Shown: positions 42,153 to 50,925, counted from the stretch's first letter. The stretch: 64,000 nt of DNA from Haloferax elongans ATCC BAA-1513 (GCF_000336755.1 NZ_AOLK01000022.1:44276-108275); one strand, 5' to 3'. Made by a program: numbers and translations. Notes: generated by a model not told the origin, from the sequence alone.

Positions 42153-43160
42153 ATGGAAAAGAACGCCCTCCTCGCAGGCGGGGCCGTGGTCGTGGTCGTC
42201 GCGGCCGTCGCCACGGCACTCCTCGTCCCCGGCGTCCTCGCCGACCCGGCGGACGAGGGACCGGTCAGACCCGGTCCCGTGGACGTGGCCGACGTCTCTA
42301 TCGCGGCCGGACCCGCGACAGGTGAGACGGTCACGCTGGCAGTCGAGACACGAATCGACCACCGAGGAAACCCGACGAACAACGTGAGCGTGCTCGTTCG
42401 CGCCGTCGACGCCGATTCGGGACTTCTCACGACGACAAAGCGCATTTCGGTCGGCAACGTCTCGCGTGACGGCGAAGTTACCGCCGGGACGAACGTGACT
42501 GTCCCGCGTGAAGGCGGCTACGACGTCGAAGTCGTTCTCTACCGCGACGCAGAGCGTGTCGACGAGCGACGTAAGAGCGTCCGCGGCGTCTCGGCTATCA
42601 AACCGCCGTATCTGCAATCGACCACGTCGTTCACCGAGAGCGAAGCGCTCCCGCCGGTGTCGTTCTCCATCACTGATGCCGGGGAAGACCGGACGACGAT
42701 GAACCTGATGGCGACGCTCACGAACACCGGTGACAACCCAGCGGAGAACCTCGAAGTGACGTTCGTGCTTCGGCAGGCGGAGTCGAACATCGTTGCCTCT
42801 CGAACCACGGTCGACGCCGGAGCGATTCAGGCCGGGCGAACGGAGACGGTCGAGGCCTCGGCGACGGTACCGAACGACTACAACTACTATATCGACGCCG
42901 TGTTGCTCCGGGATGGTGTCGTCATCGACACCGCTCGCGGCGCGGCGAACCTGAACCCAACGAGGACGATTAGCGTGAACCAGACCACAGAAGACGTCGA
43001 ACTGCGCGTAGAGGACTTCGAAGACGACGATAGCGGTCCGAGAATGACTGACCAACCCGAGGCAACGCACACTGAGTCGTCTGCACCCGGCTTCGGTGCA
43101 CTCGCCGCGCTCGTGGCACTCGTGGCGAGCGCCCTCGTCGCTCGGAGGTGGACGAAATGA
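42153..43160 (+). CDS. PGF-CTERM surface protein (DUF7490-like)
   Basis: 335-residue exported protein. It has an N-terminal signal or anchor (NALLAGGAVVVVVAAVATAL, 4-23), then two beta-sandwich-like repeats: VDVADVSIAAGPATGETVTL and a second starting near PPVSFSITDAGEDRTTMNLM. Several N-glycosylation sequons (NNVS, GNVS, TNVT, NQTT) are present. The C-terminus has a PGF-CTERM signal: SSAPGFGALAALVALVAS followed by ARRWTK. Proteins with this tail are processed by archaeosortase A and lipid-anchored. It is coupled to the next gene by an ATGA overlap. The DUF7490 label is from memory. Confidence 0.75.
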   Translation: MEKNALLAGGAVVVVVAAVATALLVPGVLADPADEGPVRPGPVDVADVSIAAGPATGETVTLAVETRIDHRGNPTNNVSVLVRAVDADSGLLTTTKRISVGNVSRDGEVTAGTNVTVPREGGYDVEVVLYRDAERVDERRKSVRGVSAIKPPYLQSTTSFTESEALPPVSFSITDAGEDRTTMNLMATLTNTGDNPAENLEVTFVLRQAESNIVASRTTVDAGAIQAGRTETVEASATVPNDYNYYIDAVLLRDGVVIDTARGAANLNPTRTISVNQTTEDVELRVEDFEDDDSGPRMTDQPEATHTESSAPGFGALAALVALVASALVARRWTK

Positions 43161-43486
43161 GCGACGAAACGGCGTCGGCATCGGCGACGAAGCAGGCCGA
43201 CGAGAAGTCTGCGCCCGACCCGGACGCCGACCTCGACTCGACCGACCAAGAAAACGAGGAGTTCGCAGAGCGGATGCGACGCTACCTCGACTACGCCGTT
43301 CTCGCGGGGCTACTGCTCCTCGCGCTCATCGCGGCGCTGCAGTTCTACCTGAACACCTCGCGCGCGATTTCGACGTGGGTGAATCCTGAATACCGTGCGC
43401 CCTTCCAAGCCGCGTTCAACCTCGTGTTGCTCCTCGGCGCGGGGTTCGGAATTACGCTTCAGCTTCGGCGACTGACGCGGGACTAA
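43157..43486 (+). CDS. Two-helix membrane protein coupled to the PGF-CTERM protein
   Basis: 109-residue protein. An acidic cytosolic N-terminus (1-42) is followed by helices AVLAGLLLLALIAALQFYL and FNLVLLLGAGFGITLQL, separated by a short extracellular loop with ISTWVNPEYRAPFQ. It ends RRLTRD. It overlaps the surface protein gene by four bases, so the two probably work together. No known domain recognised. Confidence 0.65.
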   Translation: MSDETASASATKQADEKSAPDPDADLDSTDQENEEFAERMRRYLDYAVLAGLLLLALIAALQFYLNTSRAISTWVNPEYRAPFQAAFNLVLLLGAGFGITLQLRRLTRD

Positions 43487-43508
43487 CGCCCAGACCTTCG
43501 TCTTTTCA

Positions 43509-43739
43509 TTAGGTGAGATACGGACCGACAGCGTAGTACAATCCCAGCGCGACGAAGAACAGCCCCAGCAATTTCGTCAGCAACACGTTCCAGTCTGTCG
43601 GCTCGACCTCGTGCCAGCGCGTCTGACTCCCGATAGAGTCGAGCTGCTCACCGAGCTTCGTCAGTCGGTAGGCATACCGGTACGAGAGGATTCCACCACC
43701 CACCGAGAGCACGCCAAACAGTATCGATTGGCCGTCCAT
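43509..43739 (-). CDS. 76-residue two-helix membrane protein
   Basis: Helix 1 is ILFGVLSVGGGILSYRYAYR near the N-terminus, and helix 2, LLTKLLGLFFVALGLYYAVG, is at the C-terminus. Between them is a polar segment with SQTRWHEVEPTDW. It is convergent with the preceding gene (stops 22 bp apart) and on the same strand as the ZIP gene, whose stop lies 58 bp upstream of this start. Function unknown. Confidence 0.6.
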   Translation of the reverse strand: MDGQSILFGVLSVGGGILSYRYAYRLTKLGEQLDSIGSQTRWHEVEPTDWNVLLTKLLGLFFVALGLYYAVGPYLT

Positions 43740-43796
43740 TCCTGTCCAGATACTATCGAGCGCGTAATGACGATTTTGACCTAAGAACGAAGCTGA

Positions 43797-44618
43797 CTAC
43801 CCGAGCAACAGCCACGCACCAAAGACGACGCCGCCACCGACAATCGTACTCCCGGCGGCGTGCAGACGCAATCGGTCCAGAATCGCGTGGGCGTGTTCGT
43901 CTTCCACCGAAAGCAGGTCGTGAATCTCGCTCCCGATTTCACAGCGCGGTAGGAAGTCCATCGCGACGTGGAGGAAGACGCCCGACGCGAATCCGAAGAC
44001 GATGCCACGGAAGGCACCAGTGGCAGGCAGCGAGACGGCGCTGGAGATGATAGCCGCGATGCCGAGCCCCGCTGCCGGAAGCAACAGCGGGGCCACAGGC
44101 TGATTCCGCGACGAGAGGCGACGAGCGGCCGCGTATCCAGCGGGTCCTTTGTGCGAGACGATTGCCAGTCCGAGGCCGACACCGACATTGATGTTTCCGT
44201 AGACGATGCCGATAATCGCACCAGCCGAGAGGGCGTGCGCCGAGAGTTCGGTTACGGTCCGGTCTACGGGAAGGTCCATGTGAGCGAAGCGGTGGCCGAT
44301 AGTGTGCGACGTAAAGCCCGCGAGGATGCCGAACGCGATGCCGAAGCCGCCGAACTTCGGATGGTGATTGATTGCCTGCGGGACGAGAAAGACCGCCGCG
44401 CTGGTGACCATGGCACCGCTGGCGAGTCCGTATCCCCAGACGAGTCCCTCGGCGTGTTCGGTGCGTGCGCGGGCACCGAGGGGCGCTGCCAGCGCCATCG
44501 ACCCAAACGCCGCCCACGAGACGATGAGGAGTTTCCACGCCTGCGTGGTCACGGCGTAGCCCGAGAGTGCGACGAGTACTACGACGCTCCCGACGCCGAT
44601 GGCTGTGGAACGATTCAT
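43797..44618 (-). CDS. ZIP family metal transporter
   Basis: 273-residue membrane protein with eight probable transmembrane helices. The metal path is suggested by VTELSAHALSAGAIIGIV (TM4) and VSHKGPAGYAAARRL (TM5), where ZIP proteins carry HxxxE-type motifs. GFASGVFLHVAMDFLPRCE near TM6-7 also fits. A histidine-rich loop (INHHPKFGG, HTIGHRFAHMD) may add binding sites. Zinc, iron or manganese uptake is likely. The minus-strand TATA-like CTTATTAACC lies about 25 bp before the ATG. Confidence 0.85.
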   Translation of the reverse strand: MNRSTAIGVGSVVVLVALSGYAVTTQAWKLLIVSWAAFGSMALAAPLGARARTEHAEGLVWGYGLASGAMVTSAAVFLVPQAINHHPKFGGFGIAFGILAGFTSHTIGHRFAHMDLPVDRTVTELSAHALSAGAIIGIVYGNINVGVGLGLAIVSHKGPAGYAAARRLSSRNQPVAPLLLPAAGLGIAAIISSAVSLPATGAFRGIVFGFASGVFLHVAMDFLPRCEIGSEIHDLLSVEDEHAHAILDRLRLHAAGSTIVGGGVVFGAWLLLG

Positions 44619-44681
44619 GTTGTGAACGAAATTTCTGAGGTTAATAAGAAGACCGGTTCGAAAAGCACGGGCGGGGCAGTG

Positions 44682-44713
44682 CCGCGTTGACCGACCGCGT
44701 TGACCGACCGCGG
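44682..44713. repeat. Short 13-bp tandem repeat
   Basis: CCGCGTTGACCGA occurs twice head to tail (44682-44694, 44695-44707), followed by a partial third CCGCGG. It lies between the SDR gene's stop and the ZIP promoter. It looks like a replication-slippage repeat without obvious function. Confidence 0.6.
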
Positions 44714-44729
44714 TGAGAGACGGCGACGT

Positions 44730-45422
44730 TCAGCGAGTCGCCTGCTTCCACGCCTTCAGTTCGACGACGCCACCGTCGAGTTCGTCGCTGTCGGCGTCGG
44801 TGGCCGCCCAGAGGAACAACTGGGACACGTCTGCCGGGTCGCGACCCTGTCCACCCGTGAGGTCGGTATCGACGAGTCCGGGGTCGACCACACCGACAGT
44901 CTGCGGGCAGTCGGCGGCGAACTGTCGGGCGAGTCCCTCCACGGCCGCTTTCGAGACGGCGTACGCACCCATTCCGGGCTTCGCGTCGCGGGCGATGCTC
45001 CCGGAGGGAACGAGCACGCGAGCGTCGTCCGACATGTGCGGCAGCGCCTCTTTGACGGCCGTAAAGACGCCGCGGACGTTCGTCCGAAGCGTGTCGTCGA
45101 AGACGCTGTACGCCTCGTCTGCAATCGGCATCTCACCCGGCGTCCCGTGAGAGATTCCTGCGTTGGCGACGAGAACGTCGATTACACCGCCGTCGCGGGC
45201 GGTGGTTTCCATCAGCCGCTCCATGTCGAACTCGTCGCGCACGTCGGCCCGAAGGCCGGTCGCGTTTCCACCGGCGGCTTCGATGTCCGAGACAACCTCG
45301 TCGAGTGCGTCTTTGTCGCGTGCGCAGGCGACCACGGTCGCACCCGCCTCACCGAAGGCGCGGGCGACGGCCGCACCGATACCCGTACTCGCGCCAGTAA
45401 CCACCACTGTGGTGTCGTCCAT
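44730..45422 (-). CDS. Short-chain dehydrogenase/reductase
   Basis: 230-residue classical SDR oxidoreductase. The nucleotide-binding motif TGASTGIG (9-16), the NAG motif in LVANAGIS (85-92), and the catalytic Ser142-Tyr154-Lys158 set (VLVPSGS and YAVSK) are all present. The shape after strand 2 (CARDKDAL) suggests NADP preference. Substrate unknown. It is divergent from crtD with back-to-back TATA-like elements, so the two may be co-regulated. Confidence 0.88.
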   Translation of the reverse strand: MDDTTVVVTGASTGIGAAVARAFGEAGATVVACARDKDALDEVVSDIEAAGGNATGLRADVRDEFDMERLMETTARDGGVIDVLVANAGISHGTPGEMPIADEAYSVFDDTLRTNVRGVFTAVKEALPHMSDDARVLVPSGSIARDAKPGMGAYAVSKAAVEGLARQFAADCPQTVGVVDPGLVDTDLTGGQGRDPADVSQLFLWAATDADSDELDGGVVELKAWKQATR

Positions 45423-45445
45423 GGGTGCCGTAAGGAGAGCGCCAC

Positions 45446-45493
45446 CCTAAAGCTACCTGCCGGTTTTGCCCGATTTGGTCAGTCGTTTTATGG
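45446..45493. promoter_or_regulatory. Back-to-back promoters of SDR gene and crtD
   Basis: On the minus strand CTTTAGGG (45446-45453) lies about 25 bp before the SDR start. On the plus strand GTTTTATGG (45485-45493) lies about 25 bp before the crtD start. Both spacings are those of leaderless haloarchaeal transcripts. Confidence 0.5.
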
Positions 45494-45516
45494 TCTCAAC
45501 GTTCCTAGGTCCGTGC

Positions 45517-47019
45517 ATGAATTCTGTCTCGGACCTCGACTCTCTGGCCGGTGAGTCAATCGTCGTCATCGGCGGCGGTTTCGGCGGTCTCTCGACGGCG
45601 TGCTACCTCGCTGATGCGGGTGCCGACGTCACCCTGTTGGAGAAAAACGAACAACTCGGAGGCCGAGCCAGCACCCTCGAACGCGACGGGTTCCGGTTCG
45701 ATATGGGTCCCTCGTGGTACCTGATGCCCGACGTGTTCGAGCAGTTCTTCGCGTACTTCGGCAAGCGCCCCGACGAGTACTACGGCCTGACCCGACTCGA
45801 CCCGCACTATCGCATCTTCTTCAAAGACGGTGACCGGGTCGATATGGTCCCGGACCTCCAAGCGAACAAGGAGGTCTTCGAAGCCTACGAACCCGGCGCG
45901 GGCGACAAACTCGACGACTACCTCCGCAAGTCCGAGCGAAACTACCGCATCGGGATGGAACACTTCGTCTACACCGACCGGACGAAGCTGACCGACTTCA
46001 TCGACCCCGTCGTCTTCAAGAATGCGTGGGGACTGTCGCTCGTCGGGTCGATGCAGGACCACGTCGAGAAGTACTTCGACCACCCCAAACTCCAGCAAAT
46101 CATGCAGTACACGCTGGTGTTCCTCGGCGGCGCGCCGAACAACACGCCGGCGCTCTACAACCTCATGAGTCACGTCGATTTCAACATGGGCGTGTACTAC
46201 CCCGACGGCGGCCTCGCGGGCGTCGTCGACGGCATCGTCGAACTCGCCGAGGAACTCGGCGTGGAGTTCCACACCGACTCCCCGGTCGCCGAAATCGCGG
46301 GGCGGCGCGGCGGCTTCGCGGTCCGAACCGAAGACGGACGCGAGTTCCTCTGTGACCAGGTCGTCAGCGACGCCGACTACGCCCACACCGAGCAAGAACT
46401 CCTTCCGCCCGAGAAGCGCCAGTACGACGCCGACTACTGGGAGTCGCGGACGTACGCGCCTTCCGCGTTCCTCCTGTATCTTGGGGTCGAAGGCGACGTG
46501 GACGAACTCGCCCACCACACGCTGGTCTTGCCGACCGAGTGGGACGACCACTTCGAGACCATCTTCGAGAACCCCGCGTGGCCCGACGACCCGGCGTACT
46601 ACCTCTGTGTCCCCTCGAAGACCGACGAGACGGTCGCCCCCGAGGGCCACAGCAACCTCTTCGCGCTCGTTCCCATTGCGGCCGGACTCGACGACACGCC
46701 CGAACAACGGCAGATGTACCGTGACCTCGTCCTCGACGACATCGCCGAACACACCGGTGTTGACCTCCGCGACCGCATCGTCGTCGAAGAGACCTTCTGT
46801 GTAAGCGACTTCGCTGAACGCTACAACAGTACGGAAGGCACCGCGCTCGGCCTCGCACACACACTCACACAGACCGCGCTCCTTCGGCCGCCACACGCCT
46901 CGGAGAAGGTCGATGGGCTGTACTTTACCGGGTCGTTCACCACGCCCGGCATCGGCGTGCCGATGTGCCTCATCAGCGGGCAACTCACCGCAGAAGAGAT
47001 GGCCGAAGACGCCGCGTAA
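45517..47019 (+). CDS. crtD: Carotenoid 3,4-desaturase / phytoene desaturase family (CrtD-like)
   Basis: 500-residue FAD-dependent desaturase. The dinucleotide fold is IVVIGGGFGGLSTACYLADA with VTLLEKNEQLGGRA, and the carotenoid oxidoreductase end is LYFTGSFTTPGIGVPMCLIS. Two assignments are possible, CrtI (phytoene to lycopene) or CrtD (3,4-desaturation in bacterioruberin synthesis). The order desaturase-lyeJ-cruF matches the characterised Haloarcula bacterioruberin cluster, where the first gene is crtD, so I favour CrtD. The ATG at 45517 follows a TATA box at normal distance, although the frame is open a little further upstream. Confidence 0.85.
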   Translation: MNSVSDLDSLAGESIVVIGGGFGGLSTACYLADAGADVTLLEKNEQLGGRASTLERDGFRFDMGPSWYLMPDVFEQFFAYFGKRPDEYYGLTRLDPHYRIFFKDGDRVDMVPDLQANKEVFEAYEPGAGDKLDDYLRKSERNYRIGMEHFVYTDRTKLTDFIDPVVFKNAWGLSLVGSMQDHVEKYFDHPKLQQIMQYTLVFLGGAPNNTPALYNLMSHVDFNMGVYYPDGGLAGVVDGIVELAEELGVEFHTDSPVAEIAGRRGGFAVRTEDGREFLCDQVVSDADYAHTEQELLPPEKRQYDADYWESRTYAPSAFLLYLGVEGDVDELAHHTLVLPTEWDDHFETIFENPAWPDDPAYYLCVPSKTDETVAPEGHSNLFALVPIAAGLDDTPEQRQMYRDLVLDDIAEHTGVDLRDRIVVEETFCVSDFAERYNSTEGTALGLAHTLTQTALLRPPHASEKVDGLYFTGSFTTPGIGVPMCLISGQLTAEEMAEDAA

Positions 47020-47026
47020 ATCTGCT

Positions 47027-47893
47027 ATGGAGACAAGTACCGCAGGACGTGGCGACGTGTGGGACCGACTCGCCTACCTGCTGGTCCTCTCGCGGCCCCG
47101 TTTTTGGCTCTATCTCGCCGGGCCGGTTCTCGTCGGAGGGGCCGCTGCCGCGACGACCCTCAGTGACCTGTACGACCCCGCCGTCGTCGTCTTGTTCGCG
47201 TACTTCCTCGTCCCGGCGAACGTCTTCCTGTACGGCGTCAACGACATCTTCGACGCGGATATCGACGAGGCGAACCCGAAGAAAGACGACCGCGAGGCGC
47301 GGTGGCGCGACGACCCCGTAAACACCGCTGTCGTCATCGGTAGCGGTGTCCTCGGCGCGGTCGTCATCACACTCGTGCCCGCACTGGCGTGGCCGTGGAT
47401 TGCGGCACACTTCTTTCTCGCCGTCGAGTACAGCGCACCACCGTTTCGGTTCAAGACGACGCCGTTTCTCGACTCGGTGTCGAACGGCCTGTACATCCTC
47501 CCCGGCGTCGCCGCCTACGCCGCGGTCGCGGGTGTGAACCCACCGGCGCTCGCAGTCGCAGGGGCGTGGCTCTGGACGATGGCGATGCACACGTTCTCCG
47601 CGATTCCCGACATCGCCCCCGACCGCGAAGCGGGAATCCGAACCACTGCGACCGTCCTCGGCGAAGGGCGAACCTACGCGTACTGCGCGGTCGTATGGAC
47701 ACTCGCAGCCGTTTCGTTCGCCACCGTCGACGCCCGACTCGGTGGACTGCTCGCCATCTACCCGGTGTTCGTCCTCGGCGTCGCGGCCTCGGACGTGGAC
47801 GTGGCGCGAGCCTACTGGTGGTTCCCGATTCTCAACACCGTCGTCGGCATGCTCATCACCGTCGGGGCACTTTGGAGTACTATCTATGGGTGA
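47027..47893 (+). CDS. lyeJ: Lycopene elongase/1,2-hydratase (UbiA family)
   Basis: 288-residue membrane prenyltransferase that adds a C5 unit from DMAPP to each end of lycopene and hydrates it, towards C50 carotenoids. The UbiA aspartate motifs are YGVNDIFDADIDEANPKKDD (first, about 67-86) and SAIPDIAPDREAGIRT (second, about 189-204). There are about seven to nine helices. It starts 7 bp after crtD and overlaps cruF by 8 bp, so the three are translated as a unit. Confidence 0.9.
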   Translation: METSTAGRGDVWDRLAYLLVLSRPRFWLYLAGPVLVGGAAAATTLSDLYDPAVVVLFAYFLVPANVFLYGVNDIFDADIDEANPKKDDREARWRDDPVNTAVVIGSGVLGAVVITLVPALAWPWIAAHFFLAVEYSAPPFRFKTTPFLDSVSNGLYILPGVAAYAAVAGVNPPALAVAGAWLWTMAMHTFSAIPDIAPDREAGIRTTATVLGEGRTYAYCAVVWTLAAVSFATVDARLGGLLAIYPVFVLGVAASDVDVARAYWWFPILNTVVGMLITVGALWSTIYG

Positions 47894-48761
47894 GTATCGG
47901 TCGCGACTCCCCCGAACGCGCCGCGAGGTCGAACACGCACTCGACCGTCTCGTTCGGGAGAATCGCTTTACTATCTCGGTGTTCTTCCCGCTGAACGGCG
48001 CGGTGCTGCTCGTCGCCAGCGCGATGGGCTGGCTTCCCGAGCCGCTGGCGTTCAACGCATTTCTCATCCTCCTCGGAACGCTCGTGATGCGCTCGCCGCT
48101 CATCGTCGGCGTCCTCCCGCTCGTAACGCGCCGGGCCGCGCTGGGTGTCGGCGCACTCACCGCCTACGCCTACGCAATCGAGTACACCGGCATCACGACC
48201 GGATGGCCCTACGGCTGGTTCGAATACGGCGTCGAGTTGGGGCCGACCGTCGCGGGCGTCCCCATCGGTCTCCCCGTGTTCTTCATCCCGCTCGTGATGA
48301 ACGCGTATCTCCTGTGTCTGCTCCTCCTCGGCGACCGCGCCAGACACACAGCAACTCGTCTCGGTGTCGTTATCGCGACTGTCCTCGCGATGGACGTCGT
48401 TCTCGACCCGGGCGCTGTCGCACTCGGGTTCTGGAAGTACTACCGACTCGGACCCGACGCGCTCCTCTTCTACGGCGTTCCGCTGTCGAACTACGCCGGG
48501 TGGGTCGTCAGCGCCACGATTGCCGTGGTCGTCCTCGACTGGGCGTTCGACCGCGACGCGCTCCTCGCCCGACTCGACCGCACCGAGTTCATGCTCGACG
48601 ACCTGGTGAGCTTCGTCATCCTCTGGGGCGGTATCAACCTCTGGTTCGGAAACGGCGTTCCGGTGCTCGTCGCCGGACTCTTCGGCATCGGCTTACTCCG
48701 AACCGAGCGATTCGACTCGGAGTTGCTCAAACTTCCGCGGTCGCTCCCGTGGCGGTCGTAG
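47886..48761 (+). CDS. cruF: Bisanhydrobacterioruberin hydratase (CruF)
   Basis: 291-residue membrane protein of the CruF family, which adds water to the C50 skeleton as the last step to bacterioruberin. Family features are YAIEYTGITTGWPYGWFEYG (about 100-119), MDVVLDPGAVALGFWKYY with the conserved acidic pair, and FYGVPLSNYAGWVVSA. It starts 8 bp before the end of lyeJ. Its stop is 22 bp from the stop of crtB, and the intervening A-rich/T-rich tract can terminate both. Confidence 0.9.
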   Translation: MGEYRSRLPRTRREVEHALDRLVRENRFTISVFFPLNGAVLLVASAMGWLPEPLAFNAFLILLGTLVMRSPLIVGVLPLVTRRAALGVGALTAYAYAIEYTGITTGWPYGWFEYGVELGPTVAGVPIGLPVFFIPLVMNAYLLCLLLLGDRARHTATRLGVVIATVLAMDVVLDPGAVALGFWKYYRLGPDALLFYGVPLSNYAGWVVSATIAVVVLDWAFDRDALLARLDRTEFMLDDLVSFVILWGGINLWFGNGVPVLVAGLFGIGLLRTERFDSELLKLPRSLPWRS

Positions 48762-48769
48762 TCGGAGCG

Positions 48770-48779
48770 AAAAAGAAAA
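48770..48779 (-). terminator. T-rich terminator of crtB
   Basis: On the minus strand TTTTCTTTTT lies 4 bp after the crtB stop codon. It is an oligo-T terminator in a 22-bp convergent gap with cruF. Confidence 0.55.
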
Positions 48780-48783
48780 CCGC

Positions 48784-49803
48784 TCAGTCCGAACCCCAGA
48801 GGGGAAGCGACCGAAGCCACCCCGAGAGGCGACCCCTGTTTTGTGCCTTCGTCGTGGGCGTCGACCCGGGGCCGAAGTCGGCCTCCAGTTCGTCTTCGTC
48901 GTGATACGGGACGACGCTCACGGCTTTGAACACCGCGACCGGGTCGCGCCAGACGGCCCAGTACGCCGCCGTCTTCGTGAGGAGTGCGACCTTGCGGGCG
49001 GTTCCTAACTCGGGCGTCGTCGAGAGCGTGTCGTAGTCGAGGTTCCGAATCGACCGGTGGTGGTCAGCGTAGAGAACCGCCGAGAGGAGGACGGGGAACT
49101 GGCAGTCCTCGGGGAGGTACTCGATACCGGCGACACCGTCGCGGTAGAGCGCTTCTGTCCGGCGAAGTTCGTCTTGCATCGCCGCGGCGACGTGCTCGTC
49201 GAACTCGCGGTTCAGAATCTGTTCGGTCTCGACACCGTGGCGGGCCAGTGTCTCCTCGGGGAGATAGACCCGGTCGCGTTCGACGACGTCTTCGCCGACA
49301 TCACGGAGGAAGTTCGACATCTGGAACGCCTGCCCGAGTGCCGTCGCATGCGGAAGCGCCGCCTCCGGGTCGTCAGGCTGCATCACGGCGGTCATCATCC
49401 GCCCGACGGCGGACGCCGACCCGTCCATGTACGCCTCTAACTCCTCGTAGGTCCTGTAGCGGTCCTTCTCGATGTCCGACTCCATCGCGTCGATAAAGAC
49501 GTTCACGTCGTCGGGGTCGATATCGTACCGGCTGCGGAGCTCCGCGAACGCCGACAACACCGGGTCGTCGGCCTCTCGTTCACCGAGTGCTTCGGCTCGG
49601 AGTTGTTCCAGGCGCTCGCGTTGCTGTGCGGGCGGGGCAGTCACCTCCGCGTCGACGACTTCGTCGGCAACGCGGAAGAACGCGTACAGGACGTACGTCG
49701 CGTGACGGACTCGCTGCGGGAGGAGCCGCGTCGCGAAGTAGAACGTCTTCCCCGTCCGTTGTTGGATTTCCTTTCCGGCTTCGACCTGTGATTCGTTTAG
49801 CAT
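48784..49803 (-). CDS. crtB: Phytoene synthase
   Basis: 339-residue enzyme that joins two geranylgeranyl diphosphates into phytoene, the first committed carotenoid step. TGKTFYFATRLLP, then AFFRVADEVVDAE (first aspartate-rich region), and ALGQAFQMSNFLRDVGEDVVERDRVYLP (second region, read in two parts) are typical. MLNESQVEAGKEIQQ was taken as start, because a TATA-like TTACT lies 24 bp before it. It is convergent with crtD-lyeJ-cruF, so the locus controls entry and exit of the pathway from two promoters. Confidence 0.94.
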   Translation of the reverse strand: MLNESQVEAGKEIQQRTGKTFYFATRLLPQRVRHATYVLYAFFRVADEVVDAEVTAPPAQQRERLEQLRAEALGEREADDPVLSAFAELRSRYDIDPDDVNVFIDAMESDIEKDRYRTYEELEAYMDGSASAVGRMMTAVMQPDDPEAALPHATALGQAFQMSNFLRDVGEDVVERDRVYLPEETLARHGVETEQILNREFDEHVAAAMQDELRRTEALYRDGVAGIEYLPEDCQFPVLLSAVLYADHHRSIRNLDYDTLSTTPELGTARKVALLTKTAAYWAVWRDPVAVFKAVSVVPYHDEDELEADFGPGSTPTTKAQNRGRLSGWLRSLPLWGSD

Positions 49804-49969
49804 CGTTTCGTATACCGCGTGACCGAGTAAGCGGGACGTCGTGGTCGCGGGTGGTCTCGCTCGGTTATTGGGCCGGTACCAGCATAACACTTCGTGCTGC
49901 AGTGATGTTCTCCGCCGAAATCAGTGACGAGGAAGGTATCATCCGGTGTCTCTTCCCTGTCAGCTCACG

Positions 49970-50122
49970 TCACCAGAACGTATCGCTGCAGTCGTAGACG
50001 ACGCCGTGTTCCGGACAGACGTACTTGCAGTGGCGGTGACTCATCGACGACCCACAGAAGGGACACGGTCTGCCCTTCGGAGCGTCGAGCGTACACGCGT
50101 CTCGACCGGACTCGTCGTTCAT
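49970..50122 (-). CDS. HVO_2523-family zinc-finger microprotein
   Basis: 50-residue protein. Two knuckles, PCPFCGSSM and YVCPEHGVVYDC, plus HRHC give at least four Cys and several His, a rubredoxin-like zinc ribbon ending YDCSDTFW. It matches the HVO_2523 family as I remember it, and that gene lies beside crtB in H. volcanii too. It is on the same strand as crtB, 166 bp upstream of the crtB start. Several such one-domain zinc fingers in Haloferax influence growth or biofilm; this one's role is not known to me. Confidence 0.75.
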   Translation of the reverse strand: MNDESGRDACTLDAPKGRPCPFCGSSMSHRHCKYVCPEHGVVYDCSDTFW

Positions 50123-50348
50123 ACGAACTTTTCGTAGGACTGTACAGACATATGGTTTACTACCATTGTGGGGGTAGTTCCGAACACCCGGAATAACTCT
50201 CCCCGAAATTGGTACTGATGTGGAACAACCCTCATGTAGTTCCCACCCGGACCCTCTCTTGTAAAGCGCCGGACGCACTCGTGTATCGTGTCTGACCGTA
50301 CCCGTGGGAATATTACGCCCCCCGACGAATCAGTAAAGCGAACAGTCG

Positions 50349-50624
50349 ATGGAGAAGGCGCTTTGGTACCTACTGACGGCGACGCGTGGTGGTGAGAACC
50401 GCGTCCGAATCATCCGCGCGCTGTCCGACCAGCCGATGAACGCAAACCGCCTCGCCGACGAACTCGACGTCGGCTACAAGACGATTAGACACCACCTCGA
50501 CATGCTCGAATCACACGGCGTCGTCGAGGGCGGTGACAACAAGTACGGGCGACTGTACTTCCTGACTGACCAGTTCGAGCACAACCGCGACACGTTCGAG
50601 CAAATCACGGAGCATATGGACTGA
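50349..50624 (+). CDS. Winged-helix transcriptional regulator
   Basis: 91-residue winged-helix protein of the ArsR-like type. ENRVRIIRALSDQPMNANRL with ADELDVGYKTIRHHLDMLES form helices 2-4, and GVVEGGDNKYGRLYFLTD the wing. No metal-binding cysteines. It is 4 bp upstream of a three-helix membrane protein gene, a common haloarchaeal pair in which the membrane partner may sense or anchor. The start is close to a TATA-like element, suggesting leaderless mRNA. Confidence 0.85.
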   Translation: MEKALWYLLTATRGGENRVRIIRALSDQPMNANRLADELDVGYKTIRHHLDMLESHGVVEGGDNKYGRLYFLTDQFEHNRDTFEQITEHMD

Positions 50625-50628
50625 AATC

Positions 50629-50925
50629 ATGGCTATGGGCACACAAATCGTTGCAGCGAGCGCCCTCTCGGGCGTGAACATCGTTTTCCTCGCGGCGTTG
50701 ACAGTCGTGTGGGTTCGCAACTACCGGACGTTCCGGACCGCTCTCGTCTTGGGTCTCATCGCGTTTGCCGTCGTGATGCTCGTCGAGAACGCCTTCGCGC
50801 TGTACTTCTTCTTCACGATGCAGAGTCTCTACTCCGGCGACCCGCACGTCCAACAGGCGGTGTTGATTCTTCGCGGCCTCCAACTCGTCGCGCTCGCGTT
50901 CCTGACGTACGTCACGATGCGGTGA
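50629..50925 (+). CDS. Three-helix membrane protein paired with the regulator (DUF7521-like)
   Basis: 98-residue protein with helices at about residues 10-27 (ALSGVNIVFLAALTVVWV), 38-61 (LVLGLIAFAVVMLVENAFAL) and 79-95 (LRGLQLVALAFLTYV). A conserved-looking ENAFALYFFFTM lies in the membrane. It starts 4 bp after the regulator and is certainly in the same operon. The DUF7521 name is from memory. Role unknown; it may present a signal to the winged-helix protein. Confidence 0.75.
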   Translation: MAMGTQIVAASALSGVNIVFLAALTVVWVRNYRTFRTALVLGLIAFAVVMLVENAFALYFFFTMQSLYSGDPHVQQAVLILRGLQLVALAFLTYVTMR

